Shown piece by piece: positions 33,358-46,597 of a stretch of 64,000 nt of DNA. The stretch's first letter is position 1; each line of letters begins with the position of its first letter. The DNA is from Turnera subulata (Eukaryota; Streptophyta; Magnoliopsida; Malpighiales; Passifloraceae). The notes under the pieces are model-generated. The model was not told the origin of the DNA, searched no databases, and saw nothing but the letters and a program-made list of their open reading frames with translations. A program made the position numbers and the translations under genes. The stretch lies in assembly GCA_028386065.3 (NCBI GenBank), contig JAKUCV010002171.1, forward strand, positions 1 to 64,000, read 5' to 3'.

Positions 33358-34524
33358 GTCCACTCGCCCTTAGCCACCCAAAAGGAAAGGCCAATTGTAC
33401 GTGTTCAAAGATCCTTACGAGATCTACCCTTTGAATTTAACTTTTAAAATAAAAGCATGTTGACTTCCGTATGGAAATAGATGGATTTCACAAATCCAGT
33501 AGTTGAATGTTGTTTAAGCCCTCTCCTATGCCATTCTTTCTTTGGTAGTTCTTATTATTGTTCCAAGTCTATATTTGGGACTAAAACTCAGAGTTCCCCC
33601 GTCACAGGGACACCCAGAGGACCAATGAACCAAAGCTGGTTGGTTTCTTTGCAGCGTCTCCTATAAATGTTACTGGACTCCCGCCAAAAGTCTTAGTTAC
33701 AACCAAATTTCGTAAAGAAGTATTAGGTGTTGAGCCAGGAGTTCATCTTTAGCATTGAAAATAAATTTATTAGTGAAGGTGACAGAGCATTGCAACACAC
33801 AATAAAAGGATTTGCCGGGGTTTCCACATGCCAATCCATCCAACCCATGGTTGCGGCTAACAATGTAGTTGGGATTCAACATCAAGGTGATTCTTGGGAA
33901 ATCATTAGCAAGGGGGGCCGTCAATTTATATTTATATTAAGAACCAATTAGAAGCCACCACTACGCCTGCAAGGTCACATGAAGGCCATTGGACAAACAT
34001 TCCCGCTGTACCTGCTTCGTGGCAGCTTCTACGAATAGATAGTAATTTGAAAAAGAATAGGTTGAAGGGTGAGCCTCAGTGCATAATAGGGCAAACCAGC
34101 GTGCGACCAAAATAGTTTTGAGTAAAAAAGAAGAAAAATTTCGGTTCTCAGTTACTTCAGAGAATCAGGAATTCACTCGAGGTGATTATCATTCAAATGC
34201 ATGGGCAAAAATGACATGATAATAGCTTCTCATTCTTGCTGCATATGTGCAGGTTCATTTTCGTTTGGGTACATTGTGGGATCCCAAAACCAGGTCACTG
34301 TGGTAGGAGGGTTGTACTGCAGAGCAGAATATTTTAGGGATGGCTTTTTTACATCTTCTGTTTCACTTTCAACATTGACCGTATATTCCAAGAAAAATTT
34401 GAGGAGAGAACACTGTGATACAAGATTATCATAGTTTCGATGTGTGGTTCAGAAAACTGTGCGAGTCCCTTAGTCATATTCACAGAACGGATATGATACC
34501 AAGCACTTAGGAGAACTAGGTTTA
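33358..34524. other. Intergenic, no gene seen
   Basis: Sequence between the viral cluster and the WAKL14-type gene. Several frames of 60-77 codons show no recognisable family. The right part should include the kinase gene's 3' UTR. Confidence 0.45.
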
Positions 34525-37500
34525 TCACTGGACAACATTACCCAACAAGCTATTTGTTGAAGGTGAGCTATGTTCACTTAACCAGGGATCCTGAACAGAA
34601 ACAGGAGAGCTATCCTTCACCTCCTCCAACGAAGTTGGAGAATCTGCTTCCTTCTGCGAAACAAGTAATCTCCGACTAGCTACCACGTTCTGTTTAGCTG
34701 ATGTAGCACTCAGTGATTTCTCGCTTCCATTTTCTGATGAGCAAGGGGAAGCCCCTGGCGATGGCATGGGCATGCACATTGATGGAACCCATGCACTGAG
34801 CCTGATGTGTTCTAGCTCTTCTGCCACTTCCATCATAGAAGGTCTCATATCCCGATGGAAAGCAAGGCATCTAAACGCAAGTTCAGCTACATTATGTACA
34901 GATGACAGTGTCCAAGCATCCCTATGAGGCTCCAGGTATGGATCGATTATCTCATCCACGCAGCCTTTTCCGATCCTATCGATAGCAAGTGCAGCCAAAT
35001 TCACCTCGCTGTGAGAGCGAGAAAAATCAACCACTTTGAGTGCAGTTATGATCTCTACAAGAACTACCCCAAAGCTGTAGACGTCACTTTTATCAGAAAG
35101 ATGGAAATATTGGTGGTATTCGGGATCAAGATAGCCTGGAGTTCCTTGTGGTGCTGTTGAAATGTGGGAATCATCCACCAAGCCAAGTCTAGAAAGTCCA
35201 AAATCAGCTACCTTGGACTTGTAATTGTAATCCAAGAGTATATTGCTAGATTTAATGTCTCTGTGGTAAATTGGAGGATTCATGGCAGAGTGGAGATAGG
35301 CAATAGCATTAGCAGTTTCAGCAGCAATTGTTAGTCTTATAGTCCATGGAAGCCCTTTGCCTCTCTCTCGTTGCAGATGCTGACACAAAGTTCCATTTGG
35401 CATAAACTCATAAACCAGGATCTGCTCACCTTCCTCTATGCAGCAGCCTAACAGTCGAACCAGGTTGGGATGGCTCACAGAAGAAAGGAGCTTAATTTCA
35501 TTCATGACTTGATCAATGCCATCAGGATCTCTATGCCTGATCTTTTTAATTGCAACCCACTCCTCATTGTGGAGCTTTCCGGCATAGACTGTACCATAGG
35601 CTCCAGTTCCCAACCTTTGTTTCTCTGAGAAACCATTAGTAGCTCTTTCAATTTCTCTGTACGGATAAAAAGGAACGCTAGAGTTGCCTGCAGCTTCACA
35701 GAGAAGGCGCCTTGCGCTTAGCCTATTTCTCAAAGAATAGGATCGTCGTCTCACAAAGTAGCAGATAACGGCAAGACCAGCCATTAATGAAGCTCCAGCA
35801 AGAAGCCCTGAGAAAGAAATAATAAGGACCATGCTGTGATACATATTCAGGAAGATAAAATGACAACTTGCTTGTAAGTTGACATGTTTTTACTGATGAG
35901 AACTGTGCTGATCCAAAGAGGAAGAGTTACAATTCGTTCTGGTCTTGGGTTCAACTGGTCCAAATTATCAAGAAGTATGACGTTTCATTTCAAAAGCAAC
36001 AACCGCGAAGCATCGACTGGGAAGTGTGTGGATGTGATGACAATGTCAAGAAAACATACCTCCAACAAGAACACCGACTCTCGTAGTTCCACCGCATTGG
36101 CCGGACAGGTACTTTGAAGGATTGCAGTTAGAAACTGAGAATGTCCAAGAAAGAAGGATCAGCAAAAACTACAGTCACACTTTGCAAATCAGGTTTGCAT
36201 CTAATTTACTGCTCTTGCATGACAAATAATTCTACAGTTTCAACTATTCTCCTCTTTATGAAAACTATTATAATGTGACCAACGAACAAACAGGAAAATC
36301 AACCCTGAAGAGTTAATCTCAAGTCTCAACTTAACATAAGCAGATGGACCACAGGATCACAGTGCTACTCGTGGCTCTGTCAAACTCAAAAACCAAAATA
36401 AGTAACATCATGTAAAAGTATCCTTCAAAATCCAATTAAACCCCCTAGCCTGTTAAGTAGCACATTTCTTAAATCTTGGTTTATGATATAGAATGCTAAG
36501 TCTTGATGATACCAAGACATATACAGCTAGGAAACTAGAGTGTCTTCAGTTGTGTCAAACGGATTATCCATTCAATCACCAGAAAATTGGAAAGAGGAAA
36601 GCAATTTCATGGTTCAGTTAGGAAGACCAAGATTCGTGACTTAGCAGGCGCCAATTCAGTTAGACGCGTCCCCGGCTGTCAAAAGATTCGTGACTAAAGT
36701 CTAGCAGGCGCTGTAATCACGGTAGTTCATATTACTTTATTATGGAGGGAATTCGGTCGTATTAGTCAATAAGTTCATTAATGAACTTTATTGGTTTACT
36801 TGCATGAGATGCCGTAAAATTCTTTTTTTTTTTTTTAATTCTATTAAGGAAATGGCCTTAAGACAAAGATGGTCAAAATATTGTTGTGGAATATTATAAC
36901 GCTATTATTGAGCATAGAAACTTGGATCATGTAAATTACAAATCATCACCAACTACTACTAGAAAGCTCAAAATCAAAACAACTTGTCAAAAGTCAAGCC
37001 GTTTAGGAAGACCAAGGTGCATCACGCCATGGCCGTCAAGAAATATCCATTATCATCCCATGTTCTTTAAATTCCAAAAAAACACCTAAAGAAGAATGGA
37101 TTGGATGTAATTAGTCCAATGTACCTTTCTCCATTTTACAACTATCGCCTCTTCATTTGAGTTTTTTTTTCAATTATTTTTACCTTCTTAGTTCTTTTTC
37201 TCTAACAAGGTCTTGAACCCACTTTAACCTCGCAATAAACCAATACTAAAAAGATCATATATGGAGTTATGTACTAATCCTACACCATCAAATTCCATGA
37301 CAATATCTGCTAAACTTTTCTACTATTGTTTTTATACTAACAAAACTCATGACCGCGTGCCATTCACCAGTAGTAGTCCTACATTATGTAGAGGTGTCGC
37401 TCTCCAATTTGGACACTCACATGCCCACATGGCCCAGTCAAAAAGTAACCCAACAAAATCAAACCAAACCACATAAGACCCAACGACTCGTTAAACAAAC

Positions 37501-38346
37501 CAGAAAAAAACGAAAAAAGAAAAACCAAAAAAAAAAAAAAGAAGAAAAGTCCAAGGTTGACTCACCTCTCCGGCAGCCGTTGAGGAACCCATGTCCGGCG
37601 AACCCCTCACTGCATTGGCACCGGAACCCGGACTTCCCGTTGGCAATCTTAACATCCGTACAATTACCATTCTTGTCGCAAGGGTCTCCGCTGCAATCCC
37701 CCTCCAGCCACCACTGCAGCTCCACCGACTGGAACTGCAGCGACAGCACCGGGCTCCCGGGGGTCTCCGTCCCCAAGGCGAAGGACGAGAAAAGAAACCC
37801 GCATTTGCTATCGCTCACGTTATTGTAGGTCAAAGCATCAAACCCAGAAGTGACTAGCGAATAACAGCTCAAAGAATCGTTCTTGGCAGCGATGTCGCAG
37901 CTGCTCAAGTTCATCTGCTTCTCCAATGAGGCAGTGGATATGACGCAGTCGTTTAAGCTTCCCTGGCAGTCCCTTAGCAAGAGCCCGTTACGTGAGGCCA
38001 AAGCGTAGTGGGAGCTGAAGAGTGGCTTGATTGTTTCAATGGAGCGGTTGCATTCTGCGGGGAGATTGATTAAGATTCCACTTGGGGTTATGTTTTGGAC
38101 CTGGAATTCTCCGATTCTGATGTCCCCGGCGCAGTCTAGTTGGATGGGGCACCCGGGTGAGAACCCGAATGGGTAGGGTACCTCTTTTGCGGACTTGCCT
38201 GTGCCGCAGATGGTGCTGCAGCTGCTGTTTCTGATATGAGCTTTGCAGGTTGGCGTGAGGGTGAAAAGTGTTGTGGTGAAAAGAGCTAAACCCAACAGAA
38301 AGCCCAAGTTGTTGTGTTGTTGTTGTTGTTGCTGGAGATGGATCAT
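34525..38346 (-). CDS. WAKL14: Wall-associated receptor kinase-like, WAKL14 type
   Basis: Three exons: 38346-37566, 36134-36060 and 35807-34525, with GT-AG junctions and matching phases; 712 aa, like Arabidopsis WAKL14. A plasma-membrane receptor-like Ser/Thr kinase. The signal peptide is at about 10-36. The Cys-rich galacturonan-binding-type ectodomain (PYPFGFSPGC) comes next. An EGF-like module follows at about 215-257 (CDKNGNCTD, CQCSEGFAGHGF), and the transmembrane helix is at about 279-303. The kinase has the P-loop GTGAYGTVYAG, VAIKK, HRDIKSSN (RD type) and DFGLSR. The tail QDPWLSEHSSPSTNSLLGN is the WAKL14 signature. Start 38346 was chosen because a CAG acceptor just upstream (about 38398) suggests a 5' UTR intron; an in-frame ATG at 38418 lies before it. 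Intron 1 is 1.4 kb. Confidence 0.93.
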
Positions 38347-40371
38347 TTTGGAGGGTGTTTGAATTTGGAGAGGACCAACTGAATCATTACCTTTCTGCAA
38401 ATACATGAAAAAGAGCAAATCTTGATTACGAAAGAACCAGTCTTTTGATCACAGAAGTTTCTACTTTGTATGTATTTGATCAAAGGCTGAGTCTTTGGAG
38501 AAGAAATGAAGTGAGAGAGAGGAAATTGGAAGAAATCAGGGAAAAATTGATGGGGGGTTCCTTTTGGTGCCGTTGGGAGGCCATCTAATTCAATTAATGA
38601 TGCATAGAGGAGAGGATTCATTTATGGTGAAAGGAGGAGTTTTCTTTTTTTTTTTTTTCTTTGCCACAAGTTTCCATTGATTGAAGGAAACAAGTTCTCT
38701 CAAAGTAAATGGACTTTGTTTTGCTATTGGTCAAAGCATTAATGAGCTTACCTTTGCTTTCCTGCTATCCTGTTCAATGTCTCTAACTGTAATGGCCATG
38801 CAATTCCCAACAACAGAGCTTTCAAGTTGAGGAAGGTGAAGAAGTTGCCATTAACTTGCTGGTTCAATGCTATGCGTGTGCTTTGAAGTTTGGACGAAAA
38901 CTCTCTCACAATTTTTGTGGACCTGGGAATGTAATATTACATGTCACAGAGGAATTATACAATTGGGTCTTTGTGAATGACTGGCATACCCATCCATCCA
39001 CCTCCTTGGAAAACATATTTTGGGTCTACTGATAATACGCATATGCCCTTTGTCCAGGCACCAATTTGCGGTGAAAGGATGGGAAGGGAAGGGCACACAG
39101 TCAGCACGCAATTATAAAAGGTTTGACTTGCAACCAAGAACAAAAGGATTGTGCGTGTGGACAGCATCTAACAACATTAGTTAATTTATCTCTTGAAATT
39201 AAATAATTTGATGAGGGTGGAAAAATGCAGGTCACCACCATCTTAGACGACTCAGATATATATATATATGGTCCCCATTTATATTCCGTATACTTTAGGG
39301 TTTCAGTTTTTTTACTATCAAAAGTTAATGATGGTATATGATATTTCTGTTTCATGGTTGTGCTCAAATGCAAAAAAGAACCTAGTTCTGCCCCTTTGTC
39401 CCCAATGAAATGAAGTATCTAGCAAGAAATTGGCAGGACAATAACCGAAAGAAAGGGCCACAGGTCAACTAAATTAATTGAAATCTCTTGCTTTCCTTTT
39501 TATGCAAACAAGCTACACCAAAGTGATAATTATAACCATTTGATCAGGGCTTAAAAACCACTTTATGTATGGAAACATATTTGATTCTTTATTCTTTGTT
39601 GGAATGTAACTAATTCTTTGTTTATTTTTGCCATAAGAAATCCCCTCATTATTTCATCGCTATATCTCTCAAATGGGTTCATTAAGCTCTGTCGGGTACT
39701 CTTGTCAATTTTGTTCCAACTCCAATTTTGACTCCGGCCTCTCGCAATTTTCATGTGTATATGGATAGAGGACGGACTGCTATTTATTTTCTGCGTCCAG
39801 GCATTTCACGTTAGGGCCAGAAAAATGGTGTTCACATGGTTTGATGATTAATTATATCCTCCTCAGTAGCTACAAAGAGTAAAACTGTTGTTAAAGTGAG
39901 GTTGTTGACTGTTTTTTGGTAATAAAATGAGGTTGTTGACTTTGATGCGATGTCCTAAACTAAAAGTAAAGTACAAAATTGATTTTGCCATTTTCACCAA
40001 GGTGCAATATATATATATATAGGACTTGAACTCCCCAATCGAATTCTGCTGGTATAGAATTGATGGTTGTTAGGACACTTTTGGAGTGAGCTTTTTTCCA
40101 ACCAGTTTTTTATCGGAAAATGTGTGAGCTTCAATGAATTATTTTAAATACATTAGAAATTATATATATTTTATTTTGAAAAATTGGAGACTGGCTGTTT
40201 GGTAAAAGTTAATCTGTTTATTTAAAAAATGAACTGAAGTGTGTAGCAACTGGCAATATAGTTAAACCTATCGGTACCCGTGGCTCAGAGGCTGTACAAA
40301 GTCGTTCCCCTACTTCTGCCAACAAGGCAATGAAACATTCATTAGCATCGTAATTTTGTATTGACATTATT
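38347..40371. other. 5' flank of the WAKL14-type gene and intergenic DNA
   Basis: A poly-T run near 38641-38660 and (AT)n microsatellites at 39256-39269 and about 40008-40020. No gene recognised. Confidence 0.45.
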
Positions 40372-41013
40372 TTTTTAGATCAACAGACGGTAGAATCCTT
40401 CATAGATCAGAGAACATTACATAGAAATACAGCAATATCGCAGTTAAGATAAGTACTGAAGCACTAAGATATATTACAAGATAAAAAGTTAAAAACTCCA
40501 TAGTTACTAAATCAACAGCTACTGAAGCACTAAGATCTATTACAAGATAAAAAAACAAAAACTCCATAGCTGCTAAACCAATAGCTAGAGGTTGATATGC
40601 GAGACTTGTAAAATTGCCAAAGGAACGCAGATCCAAAGGACTACAGGCATATTGAGGCTCTACAAATCTCAGGAAAAGAAGCATGTCCTACAACAGGAAG
40701 ACTTCTACACCCACTTGAAAGAGATAGTTATTGTAGTTTTTATGGATAACCATGAGACGCTCAACAAAATAAATCTGTCCAGAAATAAATTGCATAAAAA
40801 CAACAGATATTTACCAATTTATTAAAGGGTAGAGACAAAATGATATAAACAAAGACTTTGGAGCTTGCCGCCGACTAGGACACCGAACAGCTCTAGAAAT
40901 AAATTGCATAAAAACAACAGATATCTACAATTTATTAAAGGGTAGAGACAAAATGATATAAACAAAGACTTTGGGGCTTGCCGCCGGCTAGGACACCGAA
41001 CGGCGGCCCCCTG
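40372..41013 (-). mobile_element. Poly-A retroposon with a 16-bp target duplication
   Basis: The direct repeat TTGTATTGACATTATT flanks it exactly (40356-40371 and 41014-41029), the size expected for LINE-mediated insertion. The T run after the left duplication is the poly-A tail of a minus-strand insert. The 5' end (right side) is G-rich (GGGGGCCGCCG on the minus strand), followed by two 114-bp tandem units. No reverse transcriptase is present in 642 bp, so it is a non-autonomous or internally deleted LINE derivative. The 94-codon hydrophobic frame inside (40684-40400) is not a convincing gene. Confidence 0.7.
40781..41006 (-). repeat. Two 114-bp tandem units at the retroposon 5' end
   Basis: Unit 1 is 40781-40894 and unit 2 is 40895-41006, differing by a few substitutions and a short indel. 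Placed at the 5' end of a minus-strand retroposon, they resemble promoter monomers at LINE heads. A smaller, looser duplication of about 70 bp lies at 40455-40575. Confidence 0.8.
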
Positions 41014-41029
41014 TTGTATTGACATTATT

Positions 41030-43689
41030 ATTTATACGGTAGTTGCAATTTCTACAATGTTGTCACGATCGAGATAATATAGCTAACTAACTTATACATG
41101 CATAGCTCTAAATATATTAGAACAACTCGGCAAAAAATAAAGATATTAGAACAAGTATCTGACATCTAATTAATAGACAAACCAACATAGCTCTCGATAC
41201 CACATCTAATTGATATCTATCGGAAGTTCTAGGATTTGACCGAAAAAATTCTGATTGCTAGTTTTTGTGGTAGAGATAATATAAAAGAGCCAAAGTAATC
41301 GTTTTAAGGAGCTAGGTCCACGCTATTAAAGGGTAAACCTAATTTGCCTAATAATTTTATCCCTAACGTGGATATTTTACAATCTGAAAAGTTAATAATT
41401 GTACTACTTTATTACTAATCAGAACCAGTTCAACAGACTGGAAAACAACAGAAGAAAGTAAAATCATTGCCAGCCGGTGGGATAAGGAGACCGCTAAGTG
41501 CATCTAGAACTTCTATTTTTTCTAAATTAACACTATCAAATCGCAAGGATTAATCAAATATCAAAAGTCATTTTTGGTGTGGGCCTTCATGTTCAATCTA
41601 AGTTTGATTAAAGTGGTGAAAAGGAAGTATATTTTCAAAAGACACAACAGTATTATTTGACTCATGGGGTTTTTACGTTGAAGTATGTGGGCATATATAT
41701 CTGTAAACTGGCCAAATGCCAAAAGATCTTCAAGGGTTTGATTCTTGAGAATAAAAATTTCACTTTCCATGTCAGAATCCTCGACTTTTCTTTGAGAAAC
41801 ACTTGCATGACGGGGGTCATATTCCATCGGGTGTAATTAATTATACATGACCCTAGTTTAATTAGAATATTGCTAATCAGGGACAGCTACAGTCATCTAG
41901 CTCGGGTCAGGTAATTTGTAAATATATAAAATTAATCAATCATGGCCACGACCATATATGTTTATCCAGAAGTTTTCTAAACTTGGATGGACAATGAAGT
42001 TTATGTGGGAGTTTACCTAACCGTATATGACAACCAGGAAGTTAAACTGTCCCGAATTAATTTATAGGTCATTTAGTGGTGTGTTGGTTCTGGATAATTA
42101 GTGGAGTTGGCTACATACCTAAGCAGCTTTTAGGAGAAGATGATCAAATAAAGGATTTTAATATAAAATCTTTTCCATTTTCTTATGGTTCTTGAATGAT
42201 GTATCTAGTCATTTACGTACTGGATGAATCTGATATTTTCCCGGCAAAAAAAAAAAAAAGAATCTGATAGTTCCCCTTACAAAAATGGCTTTGTTTAATA
42301 CGGTTCTATTTTGTTGGCAATCATATAGTACAAATTAGCCAGCTCCCTTTAGTTTATGGATTCACTACGGGCATGTCATGATGTGAGGTATATGAAAGAT
42401 TTAAGTAAATTAAGCTAAATTGTCATACCTATTGCCTTTGGAGTTAAGCTTAATTAGTTAGGTGTTATATAACCTGAATCAACAACCTATAAACGCCCGG
42501 CCTTCTGTATAATTAGGGGAATGCAAAAAGTTATTTTGAAACTAAACTGGTCAAAGCCCCACACGTTATGGAGAAAGAACAAGTCGGCCACATGACATTG
42601 TTGAATTCCAATAATCTGATGCAATTCCCTCCTCTATTATAATGTCAAATTGTCTGCGGGCAAGTTAGCAACTGTAATTTATGATCTCTACACGGCAGTT
42701 GGTTCAATACTTGGGGGGAAAAATGGAAAAAATAAAGAAGAAGAAGAAAAGAATAAAAGCATACATCTTGTTCATGAAATTTCAAGTAATATAAATTGAC
42801 AAGATCGCAATGCGTATGGCTGATATTGTTAATTCCCTGCAATGAGGAATATGCGCATATATAGTGGTTCTGTTTTCATGATTTAAGGCACAATTGTTTT
42901 CATGATTTAAGGCACAATATACATGGATAAAGCAATAGAACATAAGCATTATGTTTTTCTTTTGTCGAATAAGCATTATGTTAGATCCTTCTTAATTATA
43001 TGATGAATTTGGGACTAAAAATAGCTTTTCACATGATTGTACGTACTAGCTAGGCTGATATAATTCTAACAAAAACAATTGATCTGTCCAGCAGATCCCG
43101 CTTCCTCTTTCAAGGTTCATTATGGTTTTAGAGGGGCTTGGATTAAGGAGTGGCTGCACCTGTGTCAGTGTTAGTTGCAGGCGTTTGAGTTGGTGCTTCT
43201 AGTAATAAAATTGATGAGTGCTCTTTTAAAGAAAAAAAAGAAAACTCCAAGAGATCCATATATTGCTGCTTGTCGGATAACATGAAAATATGTCTGTTTT
43301 ATTCTTGACCCCTAAAATAAAAACGATGTCTATGTGCATATTTGCTCCTGCATGCATCACATTCATTGGACCCAATCTTTTCCCCAGAATTTTATTCTCG
43401 GTACCTTCCTTTGAAGAAAAGGAAAGAAATTTCAACAACATTTCCTTCACGTGGCAGTGGGTTAGTACTATACCCTTAATTTATTCTGGCATAATGGAGG
43501 TTTGACCAAATGGTCGGTGAGGTGACCAAATTCAGTTCTCACCCAAAGTTGTTCTATCCTTAATTTCTTCCTAATCTTGGTTAGAATGTTACTTTTACCG
43601 CCCGTAGATTATAGACGCAGGATTTAGGATTAGGCAACAAATTCAATATTAGCGACAATATATCTGAATTTGTCAAACGTGGAGTTGTG
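41030..43689. other. Intergenic, no gene seen
   Basis: AT-rich sequence without recognisable coding content. A short direct duplication (GATTTAAGGCACAAT) occurs at about 42880-42920. Confidence 0.45.
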
Positions 43690-43965
43690 GTTGCCAAATG
43701 CCAATGCTCTTCACCACCAATGGCACATGGCAATTTGTCTCCACCTCAACAAGCTCCCAGGTTGGTAGTGGATTTTTAAGACAAAAACTATTCCAGATGG
43801 GTGGGTATGTTGAACGTTACAAAGCTTCAAGGGCTTTCACCAGTCGGGGTGTGGACTTTGCAGATGCATTCAGTCTAGTGGTGAAGCTTTGTTATCCATT
43901 GTGATTGCTAAAGATGGTCCATTTCACCAACTGGATATCTCATAATGCATTCCTTAATTACTTCC
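43690..43965 (+). pseudogene. Decayed Ty1/copia reverse transcriptase fragment
   Basis: The frames include GGYVERYKA, GVDFADAFSLVVKL and, after a shift, DGPFHQLDIS. These parallel the copia RT stretch with DG-VERYKARLVAKG, FSPVVK and HQLDV. Several shifts and stops. Only about 90 codons remain. Confidence 0.5.
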
Positions 43966-44104
43966 GAGTTCCAAACGCAGCCTAATTAGTGTACTTATTA
44001 TATAGAGGGGGTACCAAATTACTTCCGAGTTATTATTCTCACAGTTAGCCCGCTTTTATTAATTAAAGTAATACTGTTTATGCGTCCTGCAAGTTTTGTA
44101 GTGA

Positions 44105-44219
44105 GGCCCACTACGGAGCAGAAAGACAAATCGGGCCCAAAGGCCTTAGCCCAATTTTGATCCGGGCAAAAAATGATTAGCCGCTCCAAATCCTGTGTGC
44201 AGCAAAACCTTAAACCCTA
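44105..44219 (+). promoter_or_regulatory. Site II cluster and telo-box upstream of the 44270 gene
   Basis: Three RGCCCA motifs (inverse of TGGGCY) at 44105-44110, 44134-44139 and 44148-44153 are followed by the telo-box AAACCCTA at 44212-44219, all within 165 bp of the ATG. This pairing is typical of plant ribosomal-protein and ribosome-biogenesis genes, which fits the basic nucleolar-like product downstream. Confidence 0.6.
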
Positions 44220-44269
44220 GGGCACCTCAAATTAACGAAGGGACAGCGAGAAATCAGAAATCAACCAAA

Positions 44270-46597
44270 ATGTCAGGCCGAGAAGACTCCGATTCAGACG
44301 CACCCGAGGAATTCACCGCAGAGCAGGTTTAGTTCTTTTCTTTTTTGAAAAAAACAGGTTAACTTCAGAAAAATATAAGTTCATGAACCAATTTTATGCT
44401 CTTGTGTTGTCTGGTTTGCAGGGAATCCAGCAATACGAAGATATAACGAGAATCCAAAGAGAAAATAAAGCAAGGTACTTTCTTTACTGGATTTTCATCT
44501 TGGGTTTTCATTCTTTGACCAAACTGTTGTTGTTCTTCTGCTTTGCTTGGTTTATGATACTTGGATTTTGTGGGAAAGTTATAATATGTAGTTGCAGAAT
44601 GAAAAAGGCTCACCTGGCGACTTACGAACTTGTTTATCAACTGTTTCATGCTGTATCCGTTGTGGTTTTCCCAATATCGTCTTTTAAGAATTTGTTGACT
44701 GGGGCATCGGTTGTTGATGAAGAGACTTGGAATTTTCATTTTTATTTATTTTGATTGATGGAACGTTGGCCATTCTAGCTATCCATGGTTTTGGTTGTAT
44801 GCATGATAGTGCCGTATTTGAAGAAGTATTTGTAATGGCATTTTTCCAGCTTGCTTAGTTGTAATGAAGCATGATAAGAGTCTAAAGTTGAAAGTGTGCA
44901 AATATCGCAAAATCTCTTCTTATAGAGCTTGATCTTAACTGTAATGTGTTTAGGACGTATCAGTCGCTTTGTAGAGGGTCTGAAGCCTTGGAAACACTCT
45001 AGTCAAGGAAGGTGTTGTTAAAATATGGTCAGTTTTCTTTCTCTTTGCTTCTAACCAATTGTTGGAAGCAGCTGCTAGTGGCCCATTATAGACCATGAGT
45101 GTCAATGGTTTGTGACTTCACTAACCATCTAGGGAGGCTGTGAGGGTTAATGGTTTGTGACTAACAATTTAGGAAGGTGCTTTGCTCCAGGGGAAGAGGT
45201 GTGCGAAATCATGTAGGGGCTGGATATCACTTGTCTGAGCTGGATTGGTTGGAGTACTAGGAGTTGGTCGACATCTTGGCATCAGGGAAGTGTTGCTGGT
45301 TGCTAAAAGATAAATATTATCCTATGTGAGTTACATGTGGAGATATGGCATGTCTATAGAGACCAGATGTGCGGCATATAAGCTGACTAAGTAGGAATGT
45401 GTAACAAAGTAGTCAGTTACAGACTTGTGAAGTCTCGTGAAACTTAAGATAAGTTGAAGTCTCGTGGATTTCACTTTTGCTTTCTACACTTGACTAGAGG
45501 AATCCAGTACCTGCTAGAATTGAGTGAAATTTAATGTTTGTAAGCAAAGAATAAACGAGTCGTATCAGCATAATCAGAATCAATTCCACTGTGAGAAAGC
45601 TGTGGCACAGAAGCCATTTTTGGAGATTTTTTTGGACTCTTCCTGCCATTTCCATATGCGTTTGTTTTGTGATCTTGGTTAACTTTTCCTTTTACGTTGG
45701 CCACTCACATAAAAAGTTGGATGAATAGCCACTATGTGATTTTTTGAAAAAATTAACTACAGGAAAAGAGTCTGTATATGATAAAACTGAAAAATTAACG
45801 AGGGGGAAATAGAATTACTCATGAAAAAAAATAAAAAAAATAAACGGTCTTCCTCTTTATACATTTTTGTCAATCTGCAATTTTGTTGCATAATTGTTTT
45901 TTCCCCTCCTTTGGCCACAAATGTGCACAATGATATATTCACTTGTTATTTTATTGGACACAGAGTTGCTCGTAAAGCCAAAGAAGATCGCAGAAAATGG
46001 GCAGAGAGGAAAACACCACGATCTTCTAAAGGACACAAAGCTGTTCAAGATGTAATAGACACCGAGCCTGAGAAAGAGCCTACAGGTGCTGGGGGACTGC
46101 TTCCAGCCGACATTGTGGAACTGCTTGCTGCTCGTGAGAAGTATGCTGTCTCTGTCTTAATAACAGGGGTTTTAATCTATACATATAGGATTTTTTTTCC
46201 CTCTCTTTTGGTGAATGCATATTTGCAGGACTCTAATAGCGAAACCTTATTCTGCCTGCAGAAAAATGTTCTTGTCAGACTCGGAAGATGAGAAGGTTGA
46301 AGCAAAGCGGCCTTCGAGAAAGAAGAAGCGCAAAACTTCAGGGTGAGGGACAAGTACAAGTGCATAACAGAATGAAATTATTCTATCATATCTACTGGAA
46401 TAAACCAATAATGTTCTCTTGTGGTGACTTGCAGGAAGGAAACAGTTATTTTGAAGGAGCTTCCACCTCCTCAGTGCTTACAGAGCTCATTGGAGTTCTT
46501 GAAAACTAAGAAAATGCAGGTTTCAAGATCTTCTTCAGTTTTGAACAACTCTAGCCAAGCGCTTCGACTCATTTCTTCATCTGGCTTGTTAAAGTAA
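44270..46597 (+). CDS. Small charged, probable nucleolar protein (NOL7/Utp16-like, tentative)
   Basis: Five exons: 44270-44326, 44422-44474, 45964-46140, 46262-46342 and 46435-46597; 176 aa with all phases matching. The start MSGREDSDSDAPEEFTAEQ is acidic. Residues 40-60 are Lys/Arg-rich (ARKAKEDRRKWAERK). LLPADIVELLAAREK is a conserved helix near 85-99. DSEDEK followed by KKKRK is a likely casein-kinase site and nuclear signal. The C-terminus LEFLKTKKMQVSRSSSVL...ALRLISSSGLL is conserved in plant homologues and is loosely like the NOL7 C-terminal domain. NOL7/Utp16-type proteins act in small-subunit rRNA processing. That link is tentative, supported by the promoter motifs. The long intron 2 (1.49 kb) holds no other gene. 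Confidence 0.8.

Noticed and set aside
33481..33951. Small frames on both strands after the viral cluster
   Set aside because: No similarity, no splice support, AT-rich composition.
40400..40684. 94-codon hydrophobic minus-strand frame
   Set aside because: Lies within the retroposon and arises from an internal duplication; no conserved motif.
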